A stretch of 64,000 bases of DNA, from positions 1,767,238 to 1,831,237 of the forward strand of contig JAHNZQ020000049.1 of assembly GCA_019155205.2 (NCBI GenBank), in the 5' to 3' direction. This DNA is from Gracilaria vermiculophylla (lineage: Eukaryota > Rhodophyta > Florideophyceae > Gracilariales > Gracilariaceae). The notes beneath the pieces were generated by a model. The model saw nothing but the letters and a program-made list of their open reading frames with translations. It was not told where the DNA came from and did not search any database. Below are positions 19,744 to 30,191 of this stretch, piece by piece; the stretch's first letter is position 1, and each line of letters starts with the position of its first letter. The position numbers were made by a program, and so were the translations under genes.

Positions 19744-22002
19744 GCCTTGATTAGCACTAGCATGCCTTGTTCACACACTTTTAGAATGCAAACCAGCTGC
19801 AGACGTATTGCCCTGTACTGTACCAGAGGAACTACATGACGCTGAATATGATCGGTGCAGAGGGTGCTCTGCACGAGACACGTAAGAAACCGCTCTAGTT
19901 CTTGTCTATACCATCAGAATGCTGTCGCTGCCAGCATGCTCTTCGCGGTCGCACTAACTTGTAAAAAATAGGCAGTGATACAAACCTGAGGGAGACGATT
20001 GCCTTGCGTTGCAAAGTGAGCAAAAGCTTGCGGGTGACTGAACAGGGGAACCTCTCGAAACGTTGGGCGTCCAGGACAAGGATGCCTGCAACTGATTCTT
20101 GAAAAATAAATTAGTTCATGTATTGTATGGTGTTGGTAGACTTGGTTGCCAAGCTCACAATGCGAATCATGGCATGGGTTCATTGCATTGGTACTGAGGA
20201 CTTTGCATTGCGTGAGGTGTTTGAAACAACGGCTTTCATGCGGCATGGCGATGCTGGCCAGTAGATGGCTGGCTTGAGCGTTTTCGCGTTACCAGGCACC
20301 TCAACAAGACGCAGGGCGAGACTGCCGATGCAGCAACTTAAGTTCAAATTGGGGCGCAAGCGTTTTAGTCGACTCGTTAGTGGTAGAGAGTTGTGGATTT
20401 GAGCAGTATGCCGTGACGCAAGCGATGCAGGCGCGATCCGAAACAGCTCTGAGGCAAAACCGGGCAGGCCGAAACGGACACCTCATTAGCGGCGGGCACG
20501 GATTACGGGCTGCTCATGGTGGAGAACTGGGGGCGAGGCGGAGCGAGCAGCGTCTGGAATCGGACTTTCGGACGCAGTGCGTGCGGGAGCTGAGACGGGC
20601 GGGTCGGATGTGACGGGCGCGGCGATGGAATCGAACTCAAATTTGAAGTGGGATGGCGCAAACGATACACGGCGGTGAGCGGAAGGCGGCGGCGCGCCTA
20701 TGGCGTGCGAGGCAGCGCGCGTATCCGCGCGTTGACTGGGAATGACCGTTACGCTTCGAATCGGTTGCAAGTGTGGCAGTGCGCGTGGCGCATCGAGAGC
20801 GTCGGATGGACGGCCTTACAGTTCGCCGCCGGCGGACCGCATTCCGAATAGATTGGCGAGGCTGTTGGTGTGCAACACGTGCGTGCTGACAGCGAGCGCG
20901 ACCACCGCGCGTGGGCTTCTTCGCCGCGGACAATGGCGGAGAGAAGACTCACCTCCTAACACGCCACATACGAAGAGCCAGGGTCGGCACGACCAATGTG
21001 CGCGCTTGCGGGGCACGTTGCTCATGAGTGCACAAACAGCAGTGTGAGGGCGATTGCAGCGGTAGAACCTATGCAGTATACTGTTTCAGAACAGTTTGGC
21101 CGCGGCAAATACGCGAAAATACGGCAACGATGGCGGAGGGGGGACTGAGATGACAGATCTGACGGTTGTGCGGGGGGCAATGTGCTTGTTTGAGGTGAGG
21201 GCGACGTCGAGGTACAGCATGGCTCGCACAGGTAGCACCTGTCCACTCGGCACTGGTGACTCTACGCAACCGTTTGGTCAAAGGGCGGAGCGACTGTTGA
21301 AGAAAGTAGAGCGTGCGTGCAAGCGATGAACAAGTTGGGCAAGGGTTTTGCGATGACCATAGACATAGAACTAGCGCGGGTTGTGGACATACAGAGAAGG
21401 CTGCACGCCGAACGAGCAACGCGCGATGCGCGCGTGTAATGCGCGTGTGTAATGTGTAGAAACAGCGTGAAGCGCGGCGCATGTGGTGAGAATAATACGT
21501 TTGAGGTAGATGAGATTGTACAACTGAGCAGCCGACGCCATGAAGACAGCTTCAGCGCCATATTTAGAAAAAGCGCAGCTGCTAAACGACTCGAACGGCA
21601 CGCTTAGCACGACGCGTCGTGACGAAGCACGTGCTCGCCGCGGGCGCTGATGAGCGAGGCGAGGCGGCAGCGACCAACAAGAGGCGGTGGTCAGCAAGGC
21701 AGACACGTGCGGAAGCTGCGGCGCGACGCGTAGAGAGCGGCACCCATGGCAACTCCGCGACGAAGGCGCTCAACACGTGCGCAGCGCTCCGCGCTGTTCA
21801 AATCGCTCGCCCGTTCAAATTCAAACGGCGCGCTCGCGGCGGCGCGCCGTGAATTACCGTGACATCGCCGCGCCAAGCGTGACGCGCGCCGCCGCGTAAC
21901 TGAAACGCGCGCGAGCCGCTGCTACAAAAGCGCTATCGCCGCCCGCCGCCCCACCGAGACCGCCCGCCCTTCGCACGCTCCGCCTCCGTCCGCTCCACTT
22001 GA
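19744..22002. other. Intergenic, possible undetected spliced gene on minus strand
   Basis: About 2.26 kb without a single long frame. The minus strand from ~21700 to ~20300 has several short frames and isolated splice-like signals (for example a ggtgagt donor near 20953), but no chain of exons with recognisable protein content could be built. The right end is the promoter of the KEN-box protein gene. Confidence 0.35.
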
Positions 22003-23256
22003 ATGGCCGCTGTACAGTCTTCGTCCGAGATGCAGCCCGCGCCCGCCCCGTCGTCTTTCTCGCCCCCGCCGCGCTCGCGCTCGCAGCGCAAGCTCCCCCG
22101 CCCGGGCACCTTCTCGCATGCCCGCCTCCCGAAAACGCCCGCCATGCCGCGCGGTCGCTCATATCACGGCAAGCCGCTATCCGCCGCCGCTCAGGCCGCC
22201 CAGCAAGGTTACTTTGCCAGAAAGGCCGCCAAGATGTACGCCGAACGGAAGAAGGCAGCCGCCACCGCAGGAGCAGCTACCTCCCCCCCCTCTGCGCATA
22301 CCGATTCCGTCACTGAGCCGGACACGGCAGCAGTCTTAAAACCCGCAAACCACATTGAGCACCAGCCGGCTGACGTCATAAACATCACTGTGGACGCAGA
22401 AGGCGTCAAGATCGATGAGAACAAGCCGCGACCATCGCCTATGATTGCCAGGAACAACTCGCGTGCCCGCATGACAAGATCGTCTTCTCGTCAGAGAACC
22501 ATTCATCCGAGGACTGACGACAAGGAGAATCTCATCACCGATGCTCGTTTAGACGCTCACATTGAGGCGTATTTCAATCGCAAGAGGGCCGCCGTCGTTG
22601 GCGCCACCGTGCAGCCCACTGAGTCCCGACTCGACGATCAGTCTACTACTTCCAATCACTCGTGGGACGGTTCCATGCCGAGGAGAAGAAACAGTCGAAG
22701 TGTCATTCAAAGAGATCACACCATCAATCAACGTGTGAGCCCGTCGATGGGTGCCAAGCCGAGCACCACGGCTACGTCTCCCCGCCACGTCACTCTCGGT
22801 CAAGCGTGCAATCCGGAAGCGCCTGCCAAAGAACATGATGTGAATGAGCAGCACAATGCGCCGCAGAGCCCTGACTCTTCCACTCACTCTACATGTGAGC
22901 AAGGCAGCGATGCGGCTGCCAGCTCCGAGCTGCCGAGTAACAGCAAGTGGTGCGACGAATGTGCCGGGGTAGGAATGCACATCGCAGCGCTACTTTCTGA
23001 GCTACAGACGCAAAGACCCGTGCCAGAGGCTGGAGCAGCCGATGTGGGCTCTTCGTCCGGCTCCGGCGCGAAGAAGGGCTGGAAGAGTATGGTCACGCAA
23101 ACCGTCCTTGGAGACTCGAAGAGCAAGATCTCCGAAAAGGCCAAGCTGCAGCAAGAAATCAACGTGCTTCGCGCCACAGTCGATTTCCTGTACAAGAAGA
23201 TTGAACGCCTGGAGACAAACGATAGTTCATCGGCCACGTCCGCCTCGTCGCGCTAG
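22003..23256 (+). CDS. Disordered KEN-box protein with C-terminal coiled coil
   Basis: A 417-residue protein with no recognised enzyme domain. The N-terminal half is basic and Ser/Pro-rich, probably disordered. A KEN-box (DDKENL, residues ~174-176) is followed by an acidic/helical stretch and RxxL-like motifs; KEN boxes mark substrates of the anaphase-promoting complex. Residues ~365-407 (KLQQEINVLRATVDFLYKKIERLE) form a heptad coiled coil, suggesting dimerisation. A CxxC pair (WCDEC, ~325) lies between. The promoter has three TTCAAA hexamers 180-205 bp upstream beside GCGCGC, like CHR elements of animal cell-cycle genes. Taken together, a cell-cycle role is plausible but not shown. A second ATG lies nine codons in. 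Confidence 0.75.
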   Translation: MAAVQSSSEMQPAPAPSSFSPPPRSRSQRKLPRPGTFSHARLPKTPAMPRGRSYHGKPLSAAAQAAQQGYFARKAAKMYAERKKAAATAGAATSPPSAHTDSVTEPDTAAVLKPANHIEHQPADVINITVDAEGVKIDENKPRPSPMIARNNSRARMTRSSSRQRTIHPRTDDKENLITDARLDAHIEAYFNRKRAAVVGATVQPTESRLDDQSTTSNHSWDGSMPRRRNSRSVIQRDHTINQRVSPSMGAKPSTTATSPRHVTLGQACNPEAPAKEHDVNEQHNAPQSPDSSTHSTCEQGSDAAASSELPSNSKWCDECAGVGMHIAALLSELQTQRPVPEAGAADVGSSSGSGAKKGWKSMVTQTVLGDSKSKISEKAKLQQEINVLRATVDFLYKKIERLETNDSSSATSASSR

Positions 23257-24257
23257 GCGCAAGCGGATGGCGACTGAGCGTTTGCGTTGTTTTAGTGCGA
23301 GCGAGTAGCACCGTGAATAGAAAATATGTGTACAACGAGTAAAGCACCAAAGCTAGCGGAATAAACTTCGGTAAAGCAGTTTTTCGATTGTTGCTCGCGG
23401 AGGTGCGCCGGCGCGACGGATGCGCCAGCGCATCGAGCGTGACAGATGCGACGTGACAAATGATCTCACGCGCGATGCGTCAGAACAGCCGGCGCTTCCC
23501 GCGCTGTGTAGAGAGCGCCTTTTCAAACTGCGCACGCAGCGCACGAGCGGGTGGAAGCTCCACGTCGCGCTGCCGCCGCCCTTATTAGCGAGCGCCGAAG
23601 TGATCCTGCGACGGGCGCGCGGGTTCATTATTGCGAGCGCGGGGAGACGATAGCGATCATGACCATGGCGGGCATGGCGACTACCACTGGCTGCCTTTTA
23701 AAGCGCTTTAACCTTCCCCGCGCCCGCCTCCCTTCCCGCGGTGTCTTCCACCTTCTTAAAAATTATGTGCACTGCCTGACGCCGAAGACGCAGCCGGCGT
23801 GCTGGCATTTTTAACTATCACGTTCCATTGGCACGTGATTTCCCCCCCCCCTCTCCCTCCCCCGCCACAAATACGTGTTTCTCTCCGCGCGTACATCATG
23901 TCTGCGTACAGTCACGGATCATCCAAACGGCGTCGCTTCTCGTTCCATCATCGGCGTGTTTACGTTATGCTTCCCCGCAGCGACCCCATCCCACCCACAC
24001 GCACGTTCGAGCCCTGCTTGGACACGATATCACCCGTGTATGCAAACCCTCTCTGACCACCACAGGTGCCAACAGGTGCAAAGCGCTGCTTTCTGTTCCT
24101 ACGCCATAGGATGTCATCTACCAACCACCGTTGCAAATTTTAGCCAGTCCGTTTTCCTACTGCTTCACCAAATTTATAAGTGTAATGCTACAACGGCCCC
24201 ACAATCATTCGCTCTCTAAACGTTCTACCGGCCTTTAACCTTCCCATTCTGTACATG
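23257..24257. other. Intergenic, nothing recognised
   Basis: About 1 kb lies between the KEN-box gene and the 3' end of the leftward TRPC4AP-like gene. It contains no supported gene; short frames in the pyrimidine-rich part (23800-24200) have no coding features. Confidence 0.45.
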
Positions 24258-27104
24258 TCATGAGAACTTTGGCGCAGCTCTAATTCTCCTGCCCACCAAT
24301 CTGTCGTACGCCGGCAACCGATCTCTCAGCCGAATTGCCGTCTCAACGAACACATCGAACGAGATATTCGTGTTCACTTCCAACGACGAAACATCAGCAG
24401 CCTGATACCGGTAATAATTTAACCAGAATTTAACCAGCTTGCAGAAGTTGTCCATCACATCCACAGGAAGTATTGAGTTGACGGGAAAATCCTGCGGCTT
24501 GGTCGACCTCGCATGCTCAATGATCATTTCCGACAGGCGTGATAGCATTTTGTCCATCGCCTCTCCGTCACGACACGAGATTACAAATAGGATCAGAGCC
24601 GTATTCACACAACACACATTTTCGAACGTTATTTCCTCTACTCGAACACTAGATATCATGTCATGAATCAGCTGCACCCTATAAGTCTCAACGAACTCCC
24701 AAAGTACACAACTATCAAAGTCGTATGCCTGCCCTTGATCTTGAGTGAGCTCATCCTCAGCCCGAAATCTTTCCAGGGACAACGCGATCGAGCGAACAAA
24801 CACATTTGAATCCACCAGCCGATCGGAGACAGCTTTCAACAACCGGTCCAGTAACAAACGGTCGGCCTGCAGCATTTCGTTGAGTTCCCGAAACAGGGCT
24901 CGGTTCCATTTGATTAGCTGACTCAACAGGTCAAAGCTTGTCTGCCTAAACATGATGGTTTGTGACTTGGGACCAGTGAAAACGGCGAGCTGTTCCACCA
25001 GGTGCTTCAGAAGGCCTTGACGTGCCACAAAAGTTTTTTCGCAGAGTGTGGCACTTCGTTGGAACGATTCGACGCAAGCGGACAGAAGGTATCGTCGTGT
25101 CCTGGAAACATCGTCTTCACCTTTTGTCATCCTGTAAACTCGGAGAATTTTAGTTAGCAAGCCTTCCTGCTCATAAGCATCTTGCGCCACGCGGTTGTGC
25201 ATCTCCGGAAGCGGCGTGGTGGGCGCACTACAAGTCCTGTTCATCCTGGGGCTGCCTGACAAGCTGAATGGCTCCTCCACCTGTGCGCCACTATCAATCA
25301 AAGACGTATCATTTGCAGAACTTGTCCTGCGGGGGAACATGTACGAAAGCTTGGAGGCTGGACCTTCTCCATTCGAGTCCAACGGAGATGACAACGGTGG
25401 CACAAGCGACGACAGCGAGAGTCTTTCTATCGCTGGCATTTCAGAGCTTGTAACCGAAGCGGGGGAAGCACAAGGAAGGCTGGGAAATTCACAACCCTGC
25501 TCCATAGCCGCCAGGATTTTTCGCTCATGTTTGCTAAACATGAGCCTCTTCCGAGCGACCATGACGTTCTCGTCAGATGAATCACAAATCGAATGTACAA
25601 GCCTGATGAACTGCATCTTCAATGAATCCTCGGTATGGGTTTCATGTGGACAATCAGACCAGTCGAAACCATCGCAAAAGCGATTGAGGGCATCAAAGAT
25701 ACCGGCATCGATAAGTTGTCGTCGGACATCTGCCTTGCGCTTGCACATCAACATTGAGTAAAGAACAAACAACACGTCAATCTGATGCGATGACATGATC
25801 AGGGAACTGACCGATGGGGTGTAGTCTATAGGGAGCGCTCGTGCAGTAAGGGGAGGGATATGTGTATAAAGAAGTTGCTGTACAACATATTCTGAAGTGG
25901 TGTCTTGTAAATTGTCAGTGTCCATCGCATAGTGTGCAGGCTCGGGGAGGATGGCAGATTGCGGCGGATCCGCGTAGGATAAATGTGAAGAAACAGCAAC
26001 AAAGTTGTTCGCATCAGTACGTAGAGCAACGTGATGATTCGTTGACACATGGGACTCGGCGATTCTTCTGTCCAGCGCATCCCAACTTTCAGCACCGGAG
26101 GCGTCTCCAAGCTCAGGATCGAAGCCGCGTTGAAAGGCAAGGTTAATTCGCTGCCTAATATCTTGCGGCACATGCAGAGGGTCCGGGCTATCATTGTTTT
26201 GCAGAAAAGCTTCTAGAGGGCTTGGAAGCATGCCGGCCCTAGCGGCGTGGTCCACCAGAAGCAAATCGCCCCTTGTGGCGGGTGGTATTAAAATAAGCTT
26301 AACCAGACGTGTAAGCAAGCCCGGTACAGAGAGCAATGCGGCATGATTTCGATCGCGTACTACTCGGTTGCTGCGCATGTACGAGCGGCGGAGACGGAGA
26401 TGGACAGCAGAGTCCTCGACTGGCCGCCATTCGTAATACGCGAGGCAGTTGCCTATGCAATAGTCGCCGCCACACAGAGTGGATGATTCGCTGCGGTCTT
26501 CGACGAATGCGGCTAGGATTCTACATGCATGGCCGAGTTGAAAGGGAGACAAGTTAAGAATGATTTGATGCAGACTTGGAACGGTGGATAGGTCTACAAC
26601 AGGGTTTTCTTGCAAGAGCTCTTCCATGATGGTGAGGGTAAGCTCGGTGCTTTCCTTGTTGAACATGCAGCGGAAGAGGAGCGGGAACAAGTTGTGCGAG
26701 GCGAAGCGGTGACAAAACACATCGGCAGAATTGATAAAAAGGGAGAAGGCTCGAAGTAGTCGGGTGAGGAAGGGCTCCAATGCAGAAGAATTGGCGTTAA
26801 CCGCTACGAAAAGAGAATAAGAAAGGGCCTCAGGGAGCTGCGCCTCGCACACGGCGTCAATGACGCTGGGAAGGGGGGTGGAGTCGGTGAGCGGATTGGA
26901 GGCAAGAGTAATAGCGTCGGCAAGCTCGTGCAGGCGTGGGATATCGGGGGGCAGTAGAGGAGGGAAACACTGCTCCAGGAGAAGGTGAATCTGGTCTCTA
27001 AAGTGACGAAACTCTCTCAGCGGCGACGGCAACAACTGCGTGACGACGGTCAACGGCAGCGGACAGGCATCCTCGGCACGAAGCACGGCACGGCGGAAGC
27101 CCAT
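24258..27104 (-). CDS. TRPC4AP/TRUSS-like protein (DUF3689 family)
   Basis: A 948-residue, largely helical, ARM/HEAT-like protein. The C-terminal quarter carries the strongest signature, with FCKLVKFWLNYY followed by the SSLE..T.ISF pattern that resembles the end of animal TRPC4AP (TRUSS). The N-terminal part resembles its helical repeats. A Ser/Pro-rich disordered insert (~540-640) makes it longer than the ~800-residue animal protein. TRPC4AP is a substrate receptor of DDB1-CUL4 ubiquitin ligases in animals and a scaffold in TNF and calcium signalling; only the ligase role could be ancestral. The family name comes from recalled similarity, not a search, so it stays provisional, while the gene itself is certain. 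It is divergent from the acyl-activating enzyme gene, with ~415 bp between starts. Confidence 0.65.
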   Translation of the reverse strand: MGFRRAVLRAEDACPLPLTVVTQLLPSPLREFRHFRDQIHLLLEQCFPPLLPPDIPRLHELADAITLASNPLTDSTPLPSVIDAVCEAQLPEALSYSLFVAVNANSSALEPFLTRLLRAFSLFINSADVFCHRFASHNLFPLLFRCMFNKESTELTLTIMEELLQENPVVDLSTVPSLHQIILNLSPFQLGHACRILAAFVEDRSESSTLCGGDYCIGNCLAYYEWRPVEDSAVHLRLRRSYMRSNRVVRDRNHAALLSVPGLLTRLVKLILIPPATRGDLLLVDHAARAGMLPSPLEAFLQNNDSPDPLHVPQDIRQRINLAFQRGFDPELGDASGAESWDALDRRIAESHVSTNHHVALRTDANNFVAVSSHLSYADPPQSAILPEPAHYAMDTDNLQDTTSEYVVQQLLYTHIPPLTARALPIDYTPSVSSLIMSSHQIDVLFVLYSMLMCKRKADVRRQLIDAGIFDALNRFCDGFDWSDCPHETHTEDSLKMQFIRLVHSICDSSDENVMVARKRLMFSKHERKILAAMEQGCEFPSLPCASPASVTSSEMPAIERLSLSSLVPPLSSPLDSNGEGPASKLSYMFPRRTSSANDTSLIDSGAQVEEPFSLSGSPRMNRTCSAPTTPLPEMHNRVAQDAYEQEGLLTKILRVYRMTKGEDDVSRTRRYLLSACVESFQRSATLCEKTFVARQGLLKHLVEQLAVFTGPKSQTIMFRQTSFDLLSQLIKWNRALFRELNEMLQADRLLLDRLLKAVSDRLVDSNVFVRSIALSLERFRAEDELTQDQGQAYDFDSCVLWEFVETYRVQLIHDMISSVRVEEITFENVCCVNTALILFVISCRDGEAMDKMLSRLSEMIIEHARSTKPQDFPVNSILPVDVMDNFCKLVKFWLNYYRYQAADVSSLEVNTNISFDVFVETAIRLRDRLPAYDRLVGRRIRAAPKFS

Positions 27105-27519
27105 GGCGCGGGGAGCGGTTCGGGACGAATGGGTTCAGTGGACGCAGCTCGGGCTGGCGGGGAAGAGCGCATGTGGCCCTGCCAACCTTAGAAGCGCACG
27201 CGAAGCGCTTTGCAAAGTGCCGCGCCGCACTCTCCACCAGGTGAGCGCCCTCCTCTGCTGCACACCGAAGCGCTGTCATTGGCGGCTGCATTTTGCTTGG
27301 AGACCGCGAATGGCCAATGAAATATCTCCGCGTGGCCACGCGTCCAGCGCGGCAACGCTAACAAGGCTCACACTTTGTCAACGGTGGTTGCCCCTTCGAC
27401 GCCAATCTCAAGGCGGCTCTCGCCCGTGAGCCGCTGTCCACAACATCCGCACGCTCGTCCACGCCCGCGGCGCCCCTTCGGCCGTCGTCGTCGTGGTCAT
27501 AGTGGTCGTCTTCATCGTG
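27105..27519. promoter_or_regulatory. Divergent promoter region
   Basis: About 415 bp between the start codons of the TRPC4AP-like gene (-) and the acyl-activating enzyme gene (+). No clear TATA box or other gene is visible. Confidence 0.4.
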
Positions 27520-29676
27520 ATGGCCTGTGTGGCATTCCAGCCGCCGTGTTTCCCACCGTCCTCGTCGCGGTCGCGCGCTCCGCGTCGTGTCTGTCGCACG
27601 CGGCGGCTGCGTCTCGCCGTGTCGCCGCTGCAGCCGCCAGAGACGCGCGTACGCCCACAGGTTTACCCGCCCAACGTCACGCCGTACCCGCGCCCGCCCG
27701 GCACCTCCGGCCAACAGGCGCTTAAGGTGCGCACCCTGCAGAGCATCCCCGAGCTCTTTCTCGCCCTTGCCGAGCCGCCCACGGCCGACCTCACCGCCGT
27801 TGTTGACGTGCATCATCAGCCCAACGTACAGCTCACGTTTGCGCAGCTCGCAGAGCAGATCAACAGATGCACTGCCGCTCTGCGCATGCTGGGGCTGCGC
27901 CCCCACTCCAATGTCGCCCTTTTCTCAGAGAATTCCGCCCGCTGGTGCATTGTGGATCAGGCTATCATGTCTGCAGGCGCTGCCGCCGCTGTGCGCGGCG
28001 TTTCCGCGCCCCCTCACGAGCTACACTTCATCCTGGACCATTCGGAAAGCAAAGTTCTTTTCGTCGAAAACGTAGCCGTTCTCAGGACCATGCGCGAGGA
28101 AGGCGTAAACTTCTCAAACCTGCAATTCATTGTACTGCTGTTTGGTCATGCACAGCCGGCCAAGCAATTCGTATTTGACGTTCCTGTTTACTCGTTTGAG
28201 GACCTCATCAGCATGGGTGCCAATTACACGCGCGACTTGGTTAAACCGCTGGCGAAACGATCGGACATTGCAACCTTGCTCTACACGTCGGGCACCACTG
28301 GGAACCCGAAAGGTGTCGTACTCACGCACTCAAACCTGCTCTCTCAGTTGGAGGATGTTTCGCTGGGATCCTTTGATCCGTCCATGGGAGAGATATTCCT
28401 CTCCATTCTGCCGTGTTGGCACGTGTTTGAGCGAACTGCCGAGTACTGGAGCCTGAGCAAGGGGATGAAGCTAGTGTACTCAAACAAACGACATTTTAGA
28501 GAAGATCTTCAGGAACACAAACCGCACATGTTAATCTCCGTTCCGCGCGTTTTTGAGAATCTTTACGCTGCTGTTACGCAGAAGATCAAGCGATCTTCGT
28601 CGGTTAGAAGGGCTCTGTTTGCCTTCTTCCTGGCTGTCAGCATGGCGTTTATTGGCGCTCGCCGGCGCCTCCGAAAACAACATATCCATTCCAAGCCGCT
28701 GAACGGGAGCTTTGCGCGAGCTATGTGCGCCTTGCAAATGACCCTTCTCATGCCGCTGTACGCGTTGGCAAACTTGTTGATTTGGCGGAAGATTCGTGCC
28801 GGGTTTGGAGGCAGGTTGCGAATCTGCCTCTCTGGCGGCGGAAGTCTTGCGGGGCACCTCGAAGACTTTTTCGAATGCGCCGGCATTGCAATCTGCATCG
28901 GATATGGCCTCACTGAGACGTCTCCGGTGATTGCAAACCGATTTGGCGAGAGCAACGTGCGCGGCTCAACAGGCATGGAGCTGCCGAGGGCTTATGTGAA
29001 GATCGTTGACACGGAGACCGGGGTACCTGTACCTTTTGGTCAACAAGGGCGGTTGTGTGTGAAAGGGCCGTATGTGTTCAACGAGTACTGGAGGAATCAA
29101 GGAGCGACTGCGAAGGCGTTCGACACCGAAGGATACTTTGACACGGGGGACCTTGCGTACCGGGCGCTTGGGGGCGATATCGTGATAAGCGGCCGGGCAA
29201 AGGAGCTCATCGTGCTGTCGAATGGAGAAAACATCGAGCCGGCTCCAATCGAAGACGTGGTTGTAGCCAGTCCGTACATCGACCAGCTCATGCTGGTCGG
29301 TCAGGACCAGAAGGCGTTGGGAGCGCTTGTGGTGCCGAACTTGGTTGAGTTGGAGTTGCACGGGCTCGTCGGAGAAGGAACCAGCGCAAGAGTACAACAG
29401 TTGCTGCAGGATGAAGAGGGCAACCGAGAAGAACTGAGAACACTCGAGGCGAGGCTCATGGAATCGAAGCAGCTCATGTCCACGCTGGAGAGCGAGATTG
29501 CGCAGCGGAATCGCCAGCGGGTGGCATACACGGGGAACGATCGTGTGGCACACACCCGTTTGGTGTTGATTCCTTTCACTGTGGAAAACGGTATGATGAC
29601 TCAAACGCTGAAGCTGAAGAAGAATATTGTAGCCGACAAGTATGCGAAAGAAATTGAAAGTATGTATAGAAAATAG
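27520..29676 (+). CDS. Plastid long-chain acyl-CoA/acyl-ACP synthetase (AAE15/16-like)
   Basis: A 718-residue ANL-superfamily enzyme that adenylates fatty acids and transfers them to CoA or ACP. The AMP-binding P-loop LLYTSGTTGNPKGVV lies at ~255-270, the YGLTETSPV motif at ~461 and the GYFDTGDLA motif at ~540. The C-terminal lysine region is KRIAK-like (LKLKKNIV). A long insertion with a hydrophobic stretch (~360-425) between P-loop and YGLTET is typical of the membrane-associated long-chain and Arabidopsis AAE15/16/cyanobacterial Aas group. The first ~40 residues (MACVAFQPP..., many Arg/Ser) look like a red-algal chloroplast transit peptide with Phe near the N-terminus. The first ATG in frame is used; GTG codons further upstream were not. 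Likely role: reactivating free fatty acids in the plastid. Confidence 0.88.
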   Translation: MACVAFQPPCFPPSSSRSRAPRRVCRTRRLRLAVSPLQPPETRVRPQVYPPNVTPYPRPPGTSGQQALKVRTLQSIPELFLALAEPPTADLTAVVDVHHQPNVQLTFAQLAEQINRCTAALRMLGLRPHSNVALFSENSARWCIVDQAIMSAGAAAAVRGVSAPPHELHFILDHSESKVLFVENVAVLRTMREEGVNFSNLQFIVLLFGHAQPAKQFVFDVPVYSFEDLISMGANYTRDLVKPLAKRSDIATLLYTSGTTGNPKGVVLTHSNLLSQLEDVSLGSFDPSMGEIFLSILPCWHVFERTAEYWSLSKGMKLVYSNKRHFREDLQEHKPHMLISVPRVFENLYAAVTQKIKRSSSVRRALFAFFLAVSMAFIGARRRLRKQHIHSKPLNGSFARAMCALQMTLLMPLYALANLLIWRKIRAGFGGRLRICLSGGGSLAGHLEDFFECAGIAICIGYGLTETSPVIANRFGESNVRGSTGMELPRAYVKIVDTETGVPVPFGQQGRLCVKGPYVFNEYWRNQGATAKAFDTEGYFDTGDLAYRALGGDIVISGRAKELIVLSNGENIEPAPIEDVVVASPYIDQLMLVGQDQKALGALVVPNLVELELHGLVGEGTSARVQQLLQDEEGNREELRTLEARLMESKQLMSTLESEIAQRNRQRVAYTGNDRVAHTRLVLIPFTVENGMMTQTLKLKKNIVADKYAKEIESMYRK

Positions 29677-30191
29677 AAGCACGTCGAATTGTGTGCGATT
29701 CGGTAAAGGATTTGCAATTCCGTTGTCTCCGTCGCGCTCGCGAGGCCGCACAATGCCTGTTTTGTTTTACAACAGAAATGTTTTGCTATTTGTGCAGTTA
29801 ACTTATACCTTGTTTATTCCGACGCAGAAAGCAGACGAAGTTCGCGTTGCCTCGGGCTCGTTTTTCTCGGATTGGTGTGGCGCGAGTTCATCCCTGAGAG
29901 CGCGTCATCCGCATAGCATCGACGTGACGTCACGGAAATAACGCCACAGCTTTTGGCGTCACTGTGACGAGAAAAAATCCAGAGCGTGGAATAGCTATTA
30001 CACTTGGCATAGCGCTTCGCAAAAAGAGGGGGGGATGGAGTCGAAGCCGTCGCCCATGTGAGATAGACGGATGTGCGGCACCTTTCTGAACATCTCGAGC
30101 AAGGGGCCACTGTGCCCGTCTCCAAAACCACGACACGCGCAAAGCAAGTGGGGGAGTGAGGCCCGGGGCGGGGGGGAGGACAGGGCGGGGA
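29677..30191. other. Convergent intergenic
   Basis: About 515 bp between the 3' ends of the acyl-activating enzyme and ChaN-like genes. No supported gene. Confidence 0.45.

Noticed and set aside
20301..21706. Chain of short minus-strand frames with splice-like signals
   Set aside because: No combination of exons gave a recognisable or consistent protein. Isolated donor matches are expected by chance.
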